From Byssochlamys sp. IMV 00236 (taxonomy: Eukaryota > Ascomycota > Eurotiomycetes > Eurotiales > Thermoascaceae), in the NCBI GenBank assembly GCA_001931875.2, contig MSJH02000802.1, positions 176,661-240,660 of the forward strand: 64,000 bases of DNA. The letters run 5' to 3'. This document shows positions 11,326 through 21,922 of the stretch, in pieces; position 1 is the first letter of the stretch; every line of letters begins with the position of its first letter. The notes under the pieces are model-generated. The model was not told the origin of the DNA. It saw only the letters and a program-made list of their open reading frames with translations, and searched no databases. Both the position numbers and the translations under genes were made by a program.

Positions 11326-12565
11326 CTACATGATCGTGCTGTTATATAGCGTGGACCTCAGACTCGGAGTGGCCTGAGTAGGTTGGCCTGGCGCCCGCCC
11401 AGTGAATGTATGTGTCGACGACGATGGGAGGCGAGTTCTGTGCTGAGGTGTTGCAGGCGGTATATTCGCTACTTCAGTCAGCTCAGAATAATAGTATATC
11501 GTATACTTACAATTTCGGGGGCCCCCAGGGCGTATCTGTGGAGGAGGCATCATAGAGGATTCATCCCTTCTGTTAGCGCCCCTAGAGCTCCCGCTACCAC
11601 TGCGCTGATATCGGTGTAGTTGCTCGACTCCCTCTTGATCTACGGGATACTGATTATGAGGTGGCCGGGATGGAGCTGTCTGAGGAATCTGTGACACCAG
11701 TCTACTATGGGAAGCCGTCGTGAGTGGTTCGTTTCGAGCCCCAGGAAGTGAATTTAATGTATTCGAGACCGTGTCAGAGGCAGCTGTCTGCATCTGCGAT
11801 CTCATGGCCCGGCTCTTGAGTAGGTTGTAGAGATTCGTCATTTGAGCATGCTTTTTGCATTTCTCGCGATACATTTCCACGAGTTCTTGGTTCTTCTTAT
11901 GCAGTTGCTGCTGGTTGAGTTCCATCTCTAGATCCATATCAGACACTGTAAGTGAGTGAGTGATCTTTATTCCATCTCGCATCACATACCAGAGAGGCGG
12001 TTTTGAAGGTTCGATATTTCCATATTTGCGTTGTGGATGATTTTATCCATTTCCGTGCTCAAACTCGCGTATTTCTCCGTCAGACCCTTCCCCAGATACT
12101 CTTGGTAGAAGCTTTATATATGATAATAATCAGCAGCGACCCATGAATTAAGCAGTGGATTGTTCGTTCCACGCACATTTCTTGCGTTGTCTGATACGTC
12201 CAAAACATTAAAGCACGTGCAGCACAATCCATTATTGTATTCGGATCCAAACCGCTGAGAACGCTCGTTTTGTAATCTTCAGTAGGATTCAAGACGGTCG
12301 AGACAGCATCGTCTGGATTGGAGAGGATCGCTTGACATGCAGGGCAACGTCGTTCTCTAGGGCCGGGTACGGAAAGGCCTAGACGATCTGCACATTGAAG
12401 ACAGAAGATATGCCTGTAGATATTGTTATTGTCAGCTTTAGCTAATTGGATGGGTTTTGAGGGGAGAGGAGCAGACGAGCAGGTTGTGACCACGGCCCTT
12501 TCGTTCAACTGGGCACGACACTTGAGGGAGTTGCAACGAAGATAGAAATCTAGTGCCTGCGCCAT
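11326..12565 (-). CDS. HEI10/CCNB1IP1-like RING E3 ligase (Zip3 family)
   Basis: Five exons on the minus strand (12477-12565, 12177-12413, 11990-12111, 11511-11945, 11326-11468) give about 341 residues. The N-terminal RING starts CNSLKC, continues VVTTCSHIFCLQCADRLGL and ends RRCPACQAIL. This is followed by a predicted coiled coil (KYASLSTEMDKIIHNANMEI, then MDLEMELNQQQLHKKNQELVEM) and a Ser/Pro-rich tail. That RING plus coiled-coil plus low-complexity layout is that of HEI10/CCNB1IP1 and yeast Zip3, SUMO/ubiquitin ligases that stabilise crossover intermediates in meiosis. The last intron is only 42 nt and keeps the frame open, so it may also be retained. The first donor is GTCTGC, non-consensus after GT but required to make CSHIFC. 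Biological role is inferred from family. Confidence 0.78.
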
Positions 12566-13065
12566 GGAAAGTGTCTAGCCCAAGAGAGAAAATGAAGAAG
12601 AAAAGTGAGTCAGATATGAAATTCTCTCGCTGGGGAACGGTGTATTTTGGTCCAAGTGAAAACAGCCGCGGAGGGTGTACGGCCAGCTTCCTTCCTGAAT
12701 GGGAAGTAGAACTGTCAACTTTTATGTACCGAGACGGAGAAGCAGAAAAGCACTATGCAATTTGCTGCACTATGCAATTGGTAGAGGGGTGAAAATATGA
12801 GTATGTGACAATATGTGGTGGAAGAAATCTGGGGACATTGAATATTAGTTTGTCCAAGCTACATTCGAGCAGTGGCCCTGCGACTGCCTAGAATCAGATA
12901 TCATGATCGTATCAATGTTGCTTGCATCAATGTTGCTTGCAGATTAGTGCTGAAAATATCATTAAATTTTGTTGATCCACGATGGGAAATTTCTATGATG
13001 CAAGATCTTTCATTCAAAAAAGCCCCAACCCATGATGAACCTGAACGCCGAAAGCTTGTGATAGA
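12566..13065. other. Intergenic region upstream of the HEI10-like gene
   Basis: These 500 bp separate two tandem minus-strand genes and should hold the HEI10-like promoter and the XAP5 3' UTR. A near-tandem duplication (atcaatgttgcttgc, twice) is at 12911-12940. Nothing else is recognised. Confidence 0.4.
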
Positions 13066-14308
13066 CTAGAAGAAAAACACATTTCCTTGAGCATCACGCT
13101 TGTTCGTGCTCATTTTTTCCTCGAATTCATGCCCTGGTTCATACTCCTGCCACAAACTTGCTGGGAAGATATGCTTGTTCTTCTCGTACCATCTTCTGTC
13201 AACTACTTTAGTCAACGTCGGATCGTGGTCCCCTCCTTCCAGTTGTTCATCGCCTGGGCGTGAAAGAGGGTTATCGTCATCTTTCTTCGGCGGAGGTTTA
13301 TTCGAATAATCAAACAGCAGACCACCCGTTTTGGAAAAACTGGGTACCTTATTAGCGATAAAATAGTAAAACTCGTAATGCTGGGACGGAGTTAAGTCAG
13401 TACGTTGGGCTCATCTGATCCTGCGGGAGAAAGGTAACTGACATGCGGTACTATGACTTCTCCCTTGACCAGCATGAGGTCATCTACACCGACTCTGGCC
13501 CATTCTCTTCGGTTATCTTTGCGGCTCTTGAGTGAGCTAACCGTTCCCCCTACACCCAGTTCCGCGCCGACCTTCCGGCATCGATCAAGGAAGAGCCATA
13601 CAGGGTCTCCCTTTTTCACCTTGACAGTACCTGCCGGGATATTCGTTCCATCATAGAATATGAACGGTATCAATATCTCCGTGTTCTTTATTTCCTCTTG
13701 CATCGCTAAGAATTCTTTGCGGAGTGCTTCACGGGCCTGGGCCTCTGCTTCAGCAGCAGCCTTCGTCAAGGCCTTGGGAGGTGGGGGAGCATTTGGATTC
13801 GGCGCAATTCGTCGAGACAGCGGTTTGTCCTCAGCTGGCGTTTGGGATGCGGACCGGGATCGATCTGTCTCGCGCGGAGTAGCAGCGGAATCATCCCCAG
13901 TCTGTTGCTCCGTTTCTTCGTCATCATCACCGAAGGAAAGTTTGCTCTTTGCAAGAGCCTTCTTTTTCTTCTTCTTTGGAGGCCCTTCGCTTCGCGATGT
14001 TGAAGCTCTGTATCTGCTGCATTAGCTCGAGATTGAGATGGACGTAGCGAAACCTTGACTCACCCGTCAGTCACATCACCCGTAGAGGGGGTAATACTTC
14101 GTGAGTTACCAGATGTAAATCGCCCGAGAGATTTGTCATGTGCTTCTCGTTCTTTCTGCTCCAATACTTCGGCACGGCGTTTGCGGAACTCAGAGAGGTC
14201 AACCAGACCAACGGTTTGGGACTTCAGAAGGTCCTCCGTAGACGCAGTCTGGTTTGTGAAGGACCTGGGGGTCGAGGTCCGACTCTGTGGCTCTGAGGGA
14301 GGAGGCAT
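13066..14308 (-). CDS. xap5: XAP5/FAM50 family nuclear protein
   Basis: Three exons on the minus strand (14064-14308, 13443-14013, 13066-13380) give about 376 residues. The N-terminus is a helical Arg/Lys/Glu region (LSEFRKRRAEVLEQKEREA), followed by a KKKKKK stretch and an acidic patch. The XAP5 domain begins at TEILIPFIFYDGTNIPAGTVKVKKGDPVW, continues to DDLMLVKGEVIVPHHYEFYYFIANK and ends with RRWYEKNKHIFPASLWQEYEPG. These match the domain of human FAM50A and plant XCT, nuclear proteins linked to splicing and chromatin. The second splice restores the family's PHH motif exactly. Exon 2 could begin at 14013 or, two codons later, at 14007. An upstream ATG at 14359 is in frame; I prefer 14308 (MPPPSEP). 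Confidence 0.88.
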
Positions 14309-14751
14309 TGCGGTTGATGAAGGAGACTTCCTTCTGCAATTTTGTATAGCAGAAGGCACGCCAATACAATAACGCCTTCGAGATCAAGCTGGTGATGATC
14401 TTGACGTAGTTCTGGGGCTGCAAGGCGACAACTTTTTCTGCCTGAGGCAAAGAGCAACTGCTCGTTTGATGACTAAGCTAAGTTTTGCCTGAGGCCGCAA
14501 AATGCAAGAACGAGTATATCAATTAAAGGAATCATATTATCCATTCTTAGAATCAGATACTGGTATGCATGAATGGTCGATTCTTTATCTTTGGCTTCTT
14601 GTTCTTTAATCACCGAAAGCGGCCTTGTAGAAAATATCAGAAAGAAGCGAAATACAGGTGTTGGAACCAATTCATAATGGACCTAGATTGTCTGAATAAC
14701 ATCATTCCCCATGATTCATGAATCCGTAGTCCACGAGTCGATGTCTCTACT
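14309..14751. other. Intergenic region upstream of the XAP5 gene
   Basis: Expected to hold the XAP5 promoter and the 3' UTR of the NTF2-like gene. I see no other feature. Confidence 0.4.
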
Positions 14752-15474
14752 TCACTTTTTCACTTTTTGCGCTATCTCAGGATTCGCCAACATTTCTCGA
14801 TTCCATCGTGGATCATCACTCTCCTTTACAGGTGCCCAACCGAGCTGGATCTACTATGCATCAGCCATTCCTCTCTACATATTCTCTGCGCTTCAAAATA
14901 CCATACCTGCATCACCTTCTGATCCCAATCCTTCGTAAAGCTCTTGATCTTCCCGTTTTCCACTTCGAAAATCGCCGCAGCACTCCACTTTGCCTTCTTG
15001 GGCGGATCTGATTTCTCAATGCCTTTATATGGCTTCCCGCAATGCGAGCCTTCAGCGCTATAACGGAGTAAGACATGATTATTCTTGGCCCAAGCCTGAT
15101 CATATCTGATTATATGCAAGTCGCTGACGGATTGCATCACATGGGCATGAGACTCGGCATAGTCCATTGGCGTCGAACATCCTGGGAAAGTGGAAGGGCT
15201 CCAGAACCAGCTATCAGGAGCGCAAAGATGTCGAACCGATTCTGCTCCTTTATTCTCCTTTGGCGAGTATGCGATGGACATGTAATCCTTGACTATAGTC
15301 ATGTTGCGCTGTGCAGGGAGACATAATTTACGGCATTAGTCATTTCGCTGTAGATGTGGGGTCATCTGTCTTGTATTGTTTTGATCAAGGAATAATGTGT
15401 ATGAAGCCACGCACCTCTTCTTCAGGGGTCTGGTCCGTCGAGATGACGGTTGGGGGATAGTTCTTGGAAGACAT
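14752..15474 (-). CDS. NTF2/SnoaL-like small protein
   Basis: Three exons on the minus strand (15415-15474, 14907-15308, 14752-14844) give 184 residues. The sequence has the NTF2-like pattern: a helical N-terminus, the central HLCAPDSWFWSPSTFPGC, a strand pair YDQAWAKNNHVLLRYSAEGSH and a closing WSAAAIFEVENGKIKSFTKDW. NTF2-fold proteins include isomerases, cyclases and hydratases; no catalytic role can be read from this one. The last intron (GTATGG..TCCAG) is needed: unspliced reading ends in unlikely sequence, whereas splicing gives QLGWAPVKESDDPRWNREML. The gene is preceded on the minus side by 1.7 kb without genes and is not obviously part of a cluster. Confidence 0.75.
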
Positions 15475-17179
15475 TGTATTGATGGATAGATATTGGATAG
15501 ATATTTGAATCAATGGCTTTCAATTTTTGTGGTCAAACTGATATTGCATAGAGGAAATGAAATGAAATATTCCTTCATTGTCCGTTTATGGGATAAAAAC
15601 ATCATTAAACATCTTCCTAGAATGTAATCATGACGATTATCCAATCGCATGAGCTTTACTGTGTTACCTTGCCATGATGACATCATTTAAGTGACTGCTT
15701 CTAAAGATCAGAGCATCAACGGACAAGAAACGTAGCTTACGAAGCACACGGTCACAATAATGCGGGCTTTCGTCGTGCATATGTTTTCAGAGTTGTGATT
15801 CACGCACGTCTTAACCAGAAGTCCTGGTCGATTAGTCTATGTACCATATGGTTTAGAGACTGGGCGGTATCTATCCATCATTTAGGATACACATCGTCTG
15901 AAGGCGAGTCTGCGTCAAACTGGTCAGTGCGACACCTTGAACAATAACCTTCTAAAGATGTAAGATTGACATGTTCCATACATATACTCCTCTATGATAC
16001 CACTCTTGCTACACAAGACGAAGTGCTACAGACCGTTAATCAACAATATCTTGGCTTAAATCATACATATTTTCGGGAAGTTTCCTTTCAGTGGATATGG
16101 TTACGGGAATGACATACTTCCGGTCCAAACTTCAATGTATTGTCTCGAGAAAACGTGGTAAACAAAGAATGCCATTATGATGCTAGTCCAGGCCCGCAAA
16201 TCGTACAGTATATTCTGATATATTCAATTTATCTCATGCACTTTGGACGGAGAGGCTTACTGCAATCCGGGCATAATGTATGCCAGATCCAGGCAGACCA
16301 AGTAGGAGGAATCTCCTTTCCCAATAATGTATACGAAAAACAGTTACTGTCAGCGACATCAACATCGCCACTGCTTGGTGCGGCCATCGATGAAATCCTG
16401 TCGCTTATGATGTCCTTCAAATTCAATGATCATATCCGATAATGATCTTCTCGGGCCAGAAGAGTATATGAGAGGTCAACGGCTGGTATAAACGACGTTA
16501 TTATTGTGAAGATCTGGACCTGCTGCGCCAGGTTATCCTTCCACTCTTAAGTACAGAGTAGTTAGCGTATCTCAGCTATTGCGTTTACTGCGGCAGGAAA
16601 CCCAAAGCGATGGCTAGGCGCTCATGGGCCTGCTAGAGTCGAACGGCATTGATCGTATTGCGCACATCCTCATAGGCCACTATTCCCCGCCCTCGGGCAA
16701 AACTGGGGCGTTTTGGCGAATTTGGGCCCCGAGAGGCGATACCGAGGGGTCGCATGTCCACTGCTGAAATACTGTACATACTTACTACATATCCTAACTG
16801 CACGTCAACAACAATGGACAAGCGACGTACACTCATTGTTATGTTGATGTACAGTACCTAGAATCATCGAGCACCACTTGCAGGCCAACAATAGTTATGC
16901 TGCGTATCCTTCTCGTCCCTTTATTCTCTGCAGGATCTATCGCACGTGGCTGAAGCATGGAGTTGCTTCACCAGGCTCTAGCATCGGCCTGGAGTCTCCA
17001 CTTTCCGATATCGCGATATTTGCCGTTATCGCGCAATCTCACCAGGATGAGGAACGCCATTGGACAAAACTATCAGGACAATGTCTGCCGCAATCATCGT
17101 GGTCGTCTTGTATAAATCTGCGCGATCGCAGATGGCTCGATTAGAAGAGAGTAACCCTGCGTCGGATTAGGACTGCACG
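15475..17179. other. Long intergenic region before the amino acid permease
   Basis: This 1.7 kb contains no convincing coding exon on either strand; open frames here are short and lack coding bias. It should include the promoters of the NTF2-like gene and the permease, which are divergent. A GCACGTGGC sequence (E-box-like) near 16942 and several GATA cores near 17010-17030 are visible, but I cannot assign function. Confidence 0.4.
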
Positions 17180-18874
17180 ATGTCTGAACCCGCCTATTTG
17201 GAGAAGAAGGGGGAGCCCGGTCACGTCAATGCCCTCGATTTGGAGGATACAAGTTCAGTAGATGCTTTTACTGAACTGGTTGCTGAAGGTGAGTGTTCGA
17301 TTTGTCTCAACATTTTGACTCTGCAGCAGGGCGCTGACACGCATCGTGTTATCTAGACCACCAGCATGAAATCAAGCTCCGGACTATGACATGGCAGAAG
17401 GCGGCATGGTTGCTCGCTGGAGACCAGGTCTGCCTGGCCATCATGGCTCAGTCATGGTCGCTCTCGTAAGTTCTGCCTTCGGAGAGATACGACATTTGCA
17501 GTACTAACAATCGCACCTGTGCAGCGTTTTGGGATGGGTCCCAGGAATTATCACCATGGTTGTTTCTGCTGCCTTCTTTTGGATTACCTCGATTACCATG
17601 CACAAGTTCATTATGAAGCATCCATACATTAAGGATATCTGTAAGTATATTGTCGTTCATATGCAGCCTCGACGCTGGCAATGTGCTCTTACCTGGAACT
17701 GGCGACTAACTATGCGGGACAAGGTGACTTCGGGTACTATGCATTTGGGAAGAGCAGACTTGCTTATGGATTCTCTTCGTTCATGCTGCTCGCGAACAAC
17801 ATTATCCTGATTGGATTTCATATCCTTACCGGTGCTAAGATCCTCAACACACTGTCAGACCATTCGCAGTGCACTGTTGTCTTCTCAGTCATTTGTACGT
17901 TAATGGGCATCGTGTTGTCCGCGCCAAGGACTTTACGCCATGTTTCGTTCATGTCAATGTTCTCAGGTGAGTAATAGAGATTCGTCTCCCGGGTTTATGT
18001 GGCGGTCTTTTACTGATTTTGTCCTGTTTCAACAGCTGCTTGCATGGGCATTGCGATCCTCCTTTTCCTTATCTTCGCCGGCATCGAAGACCATCCTCTA
18101 GTGGGAAACACCGGGAACTATCCTTCTGAAGGACCAGTCCGCACCTATGCCTTTCCTCTCCCAGGAACTACTTGGGTGGCATGTCTCAATGCTGTCTTGA
18201 ACATTACTTTCCTCTGGGTTCCTCAGATCCTTTTTCCAACCTTCATCGCCGAGATGGAAAAGCCTCAAGACTTCCCCAAGTCTCTTGCAGTCCTTGCCGC
18301 CATTTCGATCGTCCTCTTTATTGTCCCACCCGCCATTGGATTCAGATACCTGGGCCAATACGCAACCGCCCCAGCCTTCGGCAGTCTCGGCGTCGTTGCC
18401 TACAAGAAAGCATCTTTCGCATTCGTCATTGTCCCGACACTCATCATAGGCTCCATCTACGCCAACGTTACCGCCAAATTCATCTATTATAAGATCATGC
18501 GACAGTCAAGACATGCGCACAGCAACACTGTCCTTGGCTGGAGTGTCTGGCTCTTGGTCATGGGCAGCATCTGGGGCATCGGTTTCATTTTCTCTGAGGT
18601 CGTACCTAGCATGGGTGATTTCCTCTCCCTTCTGGGTGCTGCTTTTGACTCGTTCTTTGGCTTCATTTTCTTTGCTATTGCATACTGGCAACTCTATAAG
18701 CGGGAACTATTTACTGGACTGGGGAGGTCTGTTATGACCTTGATTCACGTCCTAGTCTTGCTGAGCGGTTTGTTTCTGCTGGGTCCGGGACTTTATGCTG
18801 CTGTTGAGGCTATCATCTCCGATTATTCGGGCAGCACTACTCCGGCATTCACCTGTGCTAATATGGCCATCTAG
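17180..18874 (+). CDS. AAAP-family amino acid permease (Mtr-like)
   Basis: Five exons (17180-17288, 17357-17465, 17525-17640, 17724-17966, 18036-18874) give 471 residues, normal for fungal neutral amino acid permeases. About 11 hydrophobic spans follow a polar N-terminus; the first, MTWQKAAWLLAGDQVCLAIM, is typical of the family. Other hallmarks are LGWVPGIITMVVSAA, KDICDFGYYAFGKSRLAY, the GSIYANVTAKFIYYKIM segment and the FDSFFGFIFFAIAYWQLY end. These carriers import amino acids across the plasma membrane with protons. The fourth exon starts after a gcgggacaag acceptor with a perfect gactaac branch site 13-15 nt before; the earlier ATGCAG would give an atypical protein. Substrate is unknown. 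Confidence 0.88.
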
Positions 18875-19043
18875 ACGGAAAAATGTCTTGGAGCTGCAAG
18901 GAAGGATAGTTGCTTGATGCAGGAGACTAGGTAGCTAAGAGGCTGAAGCGGGCCATTTATCTATCCTACTATATAACCAGCTAGACCTAATGCAATATTA
19001 TACCAAGCCAAGCCTGGTCCTGTGTGCCCGCCATATGTACTTA
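18875..19043. other. 3' flank of the permease
   Basis: Probable 3' UTR of the permease, ending at the left arm of the inverted-repeat element. No feature beyond that is seen. Confidence 0.35.
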
Positions 19044-19506
19044 TGTCGGAGCCTGGCAGACCTCCTGTCGGATTTCTCTCACGCCTTTCTAGCTGTACCC
19101 ACAGAGATAAATAGGCTTGCGCTCCGGAACTCATTAATACATAGCTCCTGGTACTTAAAAGCGGAATGGATTGGCATAATTTGGGACAACTGTACTCTTA
19201 TTCTGCCCCCAACTACACTCGATCATTTGTGATCAACAAGGTTGGATCTCTTTCCCGATGATTTCTCGGCCCGATACGCATCCAGTGAAGAAGCCATGGC
19301 TTCGGCTCAGTTAATACTCCAGGGCCAATTAGTGAAAGCGTCCATTTCTTCCAACCCTCTGAGCCAGGTGTCACATTAATAGACTCTGCATCACTTGAAA
19401 TGCTGAGAAGTCGACTCTGATACTGAGCACCATTAGAATTCTCTAGCAACTAGCTCGGCCTATTTATCTCTGTGGGTGGACGTCTGCCTGTAGGCAGGCT
19501 CCGACA
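19044..19506. mobile_element. MITE-like element with imperfect terminal inverted repeats
   Basis: The 12-bp sequence tgtcggagcctg at 19044-19055 returns inverted at 19495-19506 (caggctccgaca). A second inner block, acccacagagataaatagg at 19097-19115, returns inverted at 19459-19477. Outer and inner blocks lie 41 bp apart in the left arm and 17 bp apart in the right, so the arms have diverged. The roughly 460-bp unit encodes nothing obvious. That fits a degraded non-autonomous DNA transposon or a fold-back element. I could not find a clear target-site duplication next to the ends, so the exact boundaries and class are open. Confidence 0.5.
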
Positions 19507-19510
19507 GAAT

Positions 19511-19981
19511 ATGGACAATGATCGTACGCAAAGAAAATTCAATCCTAAATTTAAATTGAAATACCACGGGCCTAGCCCGTCAAATGAACATCGGTCAACT
19601 CTCATAGGATCGTGGCTGTGGATGCGTTTCATCCATCGCCTTCTGTTTGCCGGAAACGCTCGACAAGCCGTCGCTCAGATGAGGAGCAAACGTCTGGCTA
19701 AGGAGTGGATAGAAATGGCGTCAAAAATGGAGCATAAAATCCGCCGTCGTGCCTCGCACAGTGAGATTGAGCCTAACCCTCTCAACTTCATTAGCTCTGA
19801 CTTGACTGGGGTAGCCTTCATTATTCACTTCACTTCGTCACTTTGCTTCGAATTTACCATACTTGAAGCCATCTTAATCCTTCTCTGGCTTGTCAAAACT
19901 CTTATTTTTATTCAAGCTGTGTCTACGTGCACACAATATTTTGCTAGAAGAAAGACAACTCATTTGAATGAGACACAATAG
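19511..19981 (+). CDS. Hypothetical ORF, 156 residues
   Basis: I do not recognise this product. An ATG only four bases outside the right arm of the inverted-repeat element opens a 156-codon frame with no intron. The first 95 residues are basic (RRRASHSEIE near residue 80, several Lys/Arg clusters); from about residue 105 the chain turns hydrophobic (AFIIHFTSSLCFEFTILEA followed by ILILLWLVKTLIFIQAV), suggesting one or two membrane segments. It ends six bases before the start of the next, frameshifted gene. It may be a real lineage-specific gene, an exon of that neighbour, or chance. Confidence 0.35.
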   Translation: MDNDRTQRKFNPKFKLKYHGPSPSNEHRSTLIGSWLWMRFIHRLLFAGNARQAVAQMRSKRLAKEWIEMASKMEHKIRRRASHSEIEPNPLNFISSDLTGVAFIIHFTSSLCFEFTILEAILILLWLVKTLIFIQAVSTCTQYFARRKTTHLNETQ

Positions 19982-19987
19982 GTAAAA

Positions 19988-20987
19988 ATGGCAGAGCCTG
20001 AGGTACCAGCTAGTCAGATAGCAAATGCAGAGAACTGCACTCCAGAGCAAATATTTTCTTTCTCAATGTTTTCTTCTCCTGACGACCTCTACGAGCATGC
20101 CCTAGCAATTCTCTCTACCGCCACGTCTGACCAAGAACTCGTTTACAAAGACGTTCCACCACTTTGGGCCCAGACTGTATTAGATCGGCTCGAGAGCAGG
20201 TTTAGAGGTTCTTTCAGGTAAGATCGTTTCCTATTATCTTTTTCTCCGAGGGTCTGCAAAAATTATTTTTTTATCTTCATCTTTATTTTTATTTTTACAG
20301 AAAAAACTACAACGTTGTAACATCGACTATCTGGATTCGAGCTATGCCTACCCCATTTCATGTCTGCCATCAAACGTAGACCATTACTCAGAAAGGCCGG
20401 TGGAATCGTGCTGGGTTTACAACCACTACCGAGGACGAATATTTAAACATTTCGATGGGTACAAGTAAGTTGAAATCTCATCGACCGTGTGATTGACTAT
20501 ATTAACAATGTCACTAGCTACTTTATTCATCGGCGGCCCATATTTAAGCTCTAGAAAGGAGCCAGATTTATTAGTTCGACCAGATAATCGGCCGTTGCCA
20601 TCTCTTGTCATGGAGTCCGGATGGAGTGAATCTTTGTCCCGATTTTGGGATGATATGAATCTCTGGCTGATCGGTAGCCAGGGACATGTCAAAGCGACAA
20701 TTATACTCAACTGGCAGCTAGTTGCTAATATAAACACAGTTCGAGGACATGTCGAGCTGTACACCTTAGACAGGAATAGAATGCCTCATTTACAACAAAA
20801 TATCATCGTCTTCCCTGCTCCTCCTGCCCAGGCTGCAGCCCAACAACTTGTCCTGACGCGGGAGGAAATTTTCGGCGGCCATGTTTTCCAAGGCCAAGAC
20901 CCCAACGACCAGTTTGTATTCTCGATTGACCTTCTGCGCGAGAAGGCTACTGATGCATTGAGACTGATGAATCTTGTTCCCGCGTGA
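19988..20987 (+). pseudogene. Fungal hypothetical protein with an apparent 1-nt frameshift
   Basis: Three blocks read as coding: 19988-20217 (MAEPEVPASQ.., ends at a GTAAGA donor), 20301-20464 (KLQRCNIDYLDSSYAYPISC.., YNHYRGRIFKHFDGYK, ends at GTAAGT) and 20555-20987. The third carries the best feature, PSLVMESGWSES followed by DDMNLWLIGSQGHVKATIILNW, a pattern I associate with a family of uncharacterised fungal proteins. The first block ends in phase 2, but the second is open only in phase 0, so one base is missing at or near the A6 run at 20301-20306. Either the gene is broken or the homopolymer is miscounted. The PxxxxEsGxSE...D...WL layout loosely recalls the Uma2-type PD-(D/E)XK nuclease fold; that is speculation. 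Confidence 0.5.
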
Positions 20988-21922
20988 TGCCTTCGGGTAT
21001 CTGGATTATCACTTGGAAGCAGACATTCTACTGAAAGCTTCTACTATTACTTCTTTTCCTGTCTCTTGTCGTCAGCACAATTGTTTAATGACGCGATGAT
21101 ACAGAATACGAAAGCAATCACAGGTATTATTTGCTAGGGGAACCGCTAACAGTTTTAGCAATGAATGCGTATTCCATCACTTCGGCCAGGAAATCCCAAA
21201 ATATGAACACATGATCTCCAGCTAAATGGATATGATACACGCAAGCGCTGCAAAGCATAAACGTGCACTGCGTGGCCTGCCAATTGTGTGACGGGGGACC
21301 GCGGTCAACCGTGAGAGGGACCTCACCGGTCTGAGCTGATCCTCCTACGGAGTCACGGTCTACCACGGTCGACTACGATCTAACCGGCGACAAAGACGGT
21401 ATCAACTTCGGACCTACAGATGACGAGACCCTGTCGCGATAATTCGACAATTACTACGAGATCTGGCAGGATGGCCATTCGAAATCCAGGACAGCCCCAG
21501 AGCATTGTACATACAAAGCAAGTGATGGGACGTTGAGGCGGCGGTTTCCTGCTAGAAGGGATTTGGAAATAGCGCCGTGATAGCGGTTATTTTCAGCGTC
21601 ACATTCTATATGTAATTGATATATAGACTTTATTCTATTGTAGCTTTGCGAGGAGAATAAATTAGGTATACAGAACAGAAAGGTGATTTCTTGTGCCTGA
21701 AATAATACATGTAACCTTCACAAGAATAGTGCTCTTTTGGAGCGACTGACCGCCTACCCGAAACAATCGAATTCCTCATATCGAACCAATCATACGCAGA
21801 GCAGAGATCGTCCAGCCCGGGCAAGCTCAGAGCTTCCTGGGATGCAAGGTAAACAGCATTCGCGATTCTCTTCCTTTTTCCAGACCTGCCTCTTCAATTG
21901 AAGCGGCCAACGAGTCGAGAAA
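20988..21922. other. Intergenic region before fip1
   Basis: About 930 bp with no convincing exon on either strand. It should include the fip1 promoter. Nothing else recognised. Confidence 0.4.

Noticed and set aside
14826..14906. Unspliced C-terminus of the NTF2-like protein
   Set aside because: A GTATGG..CAG intron removes it and yields a far more protein-like end.
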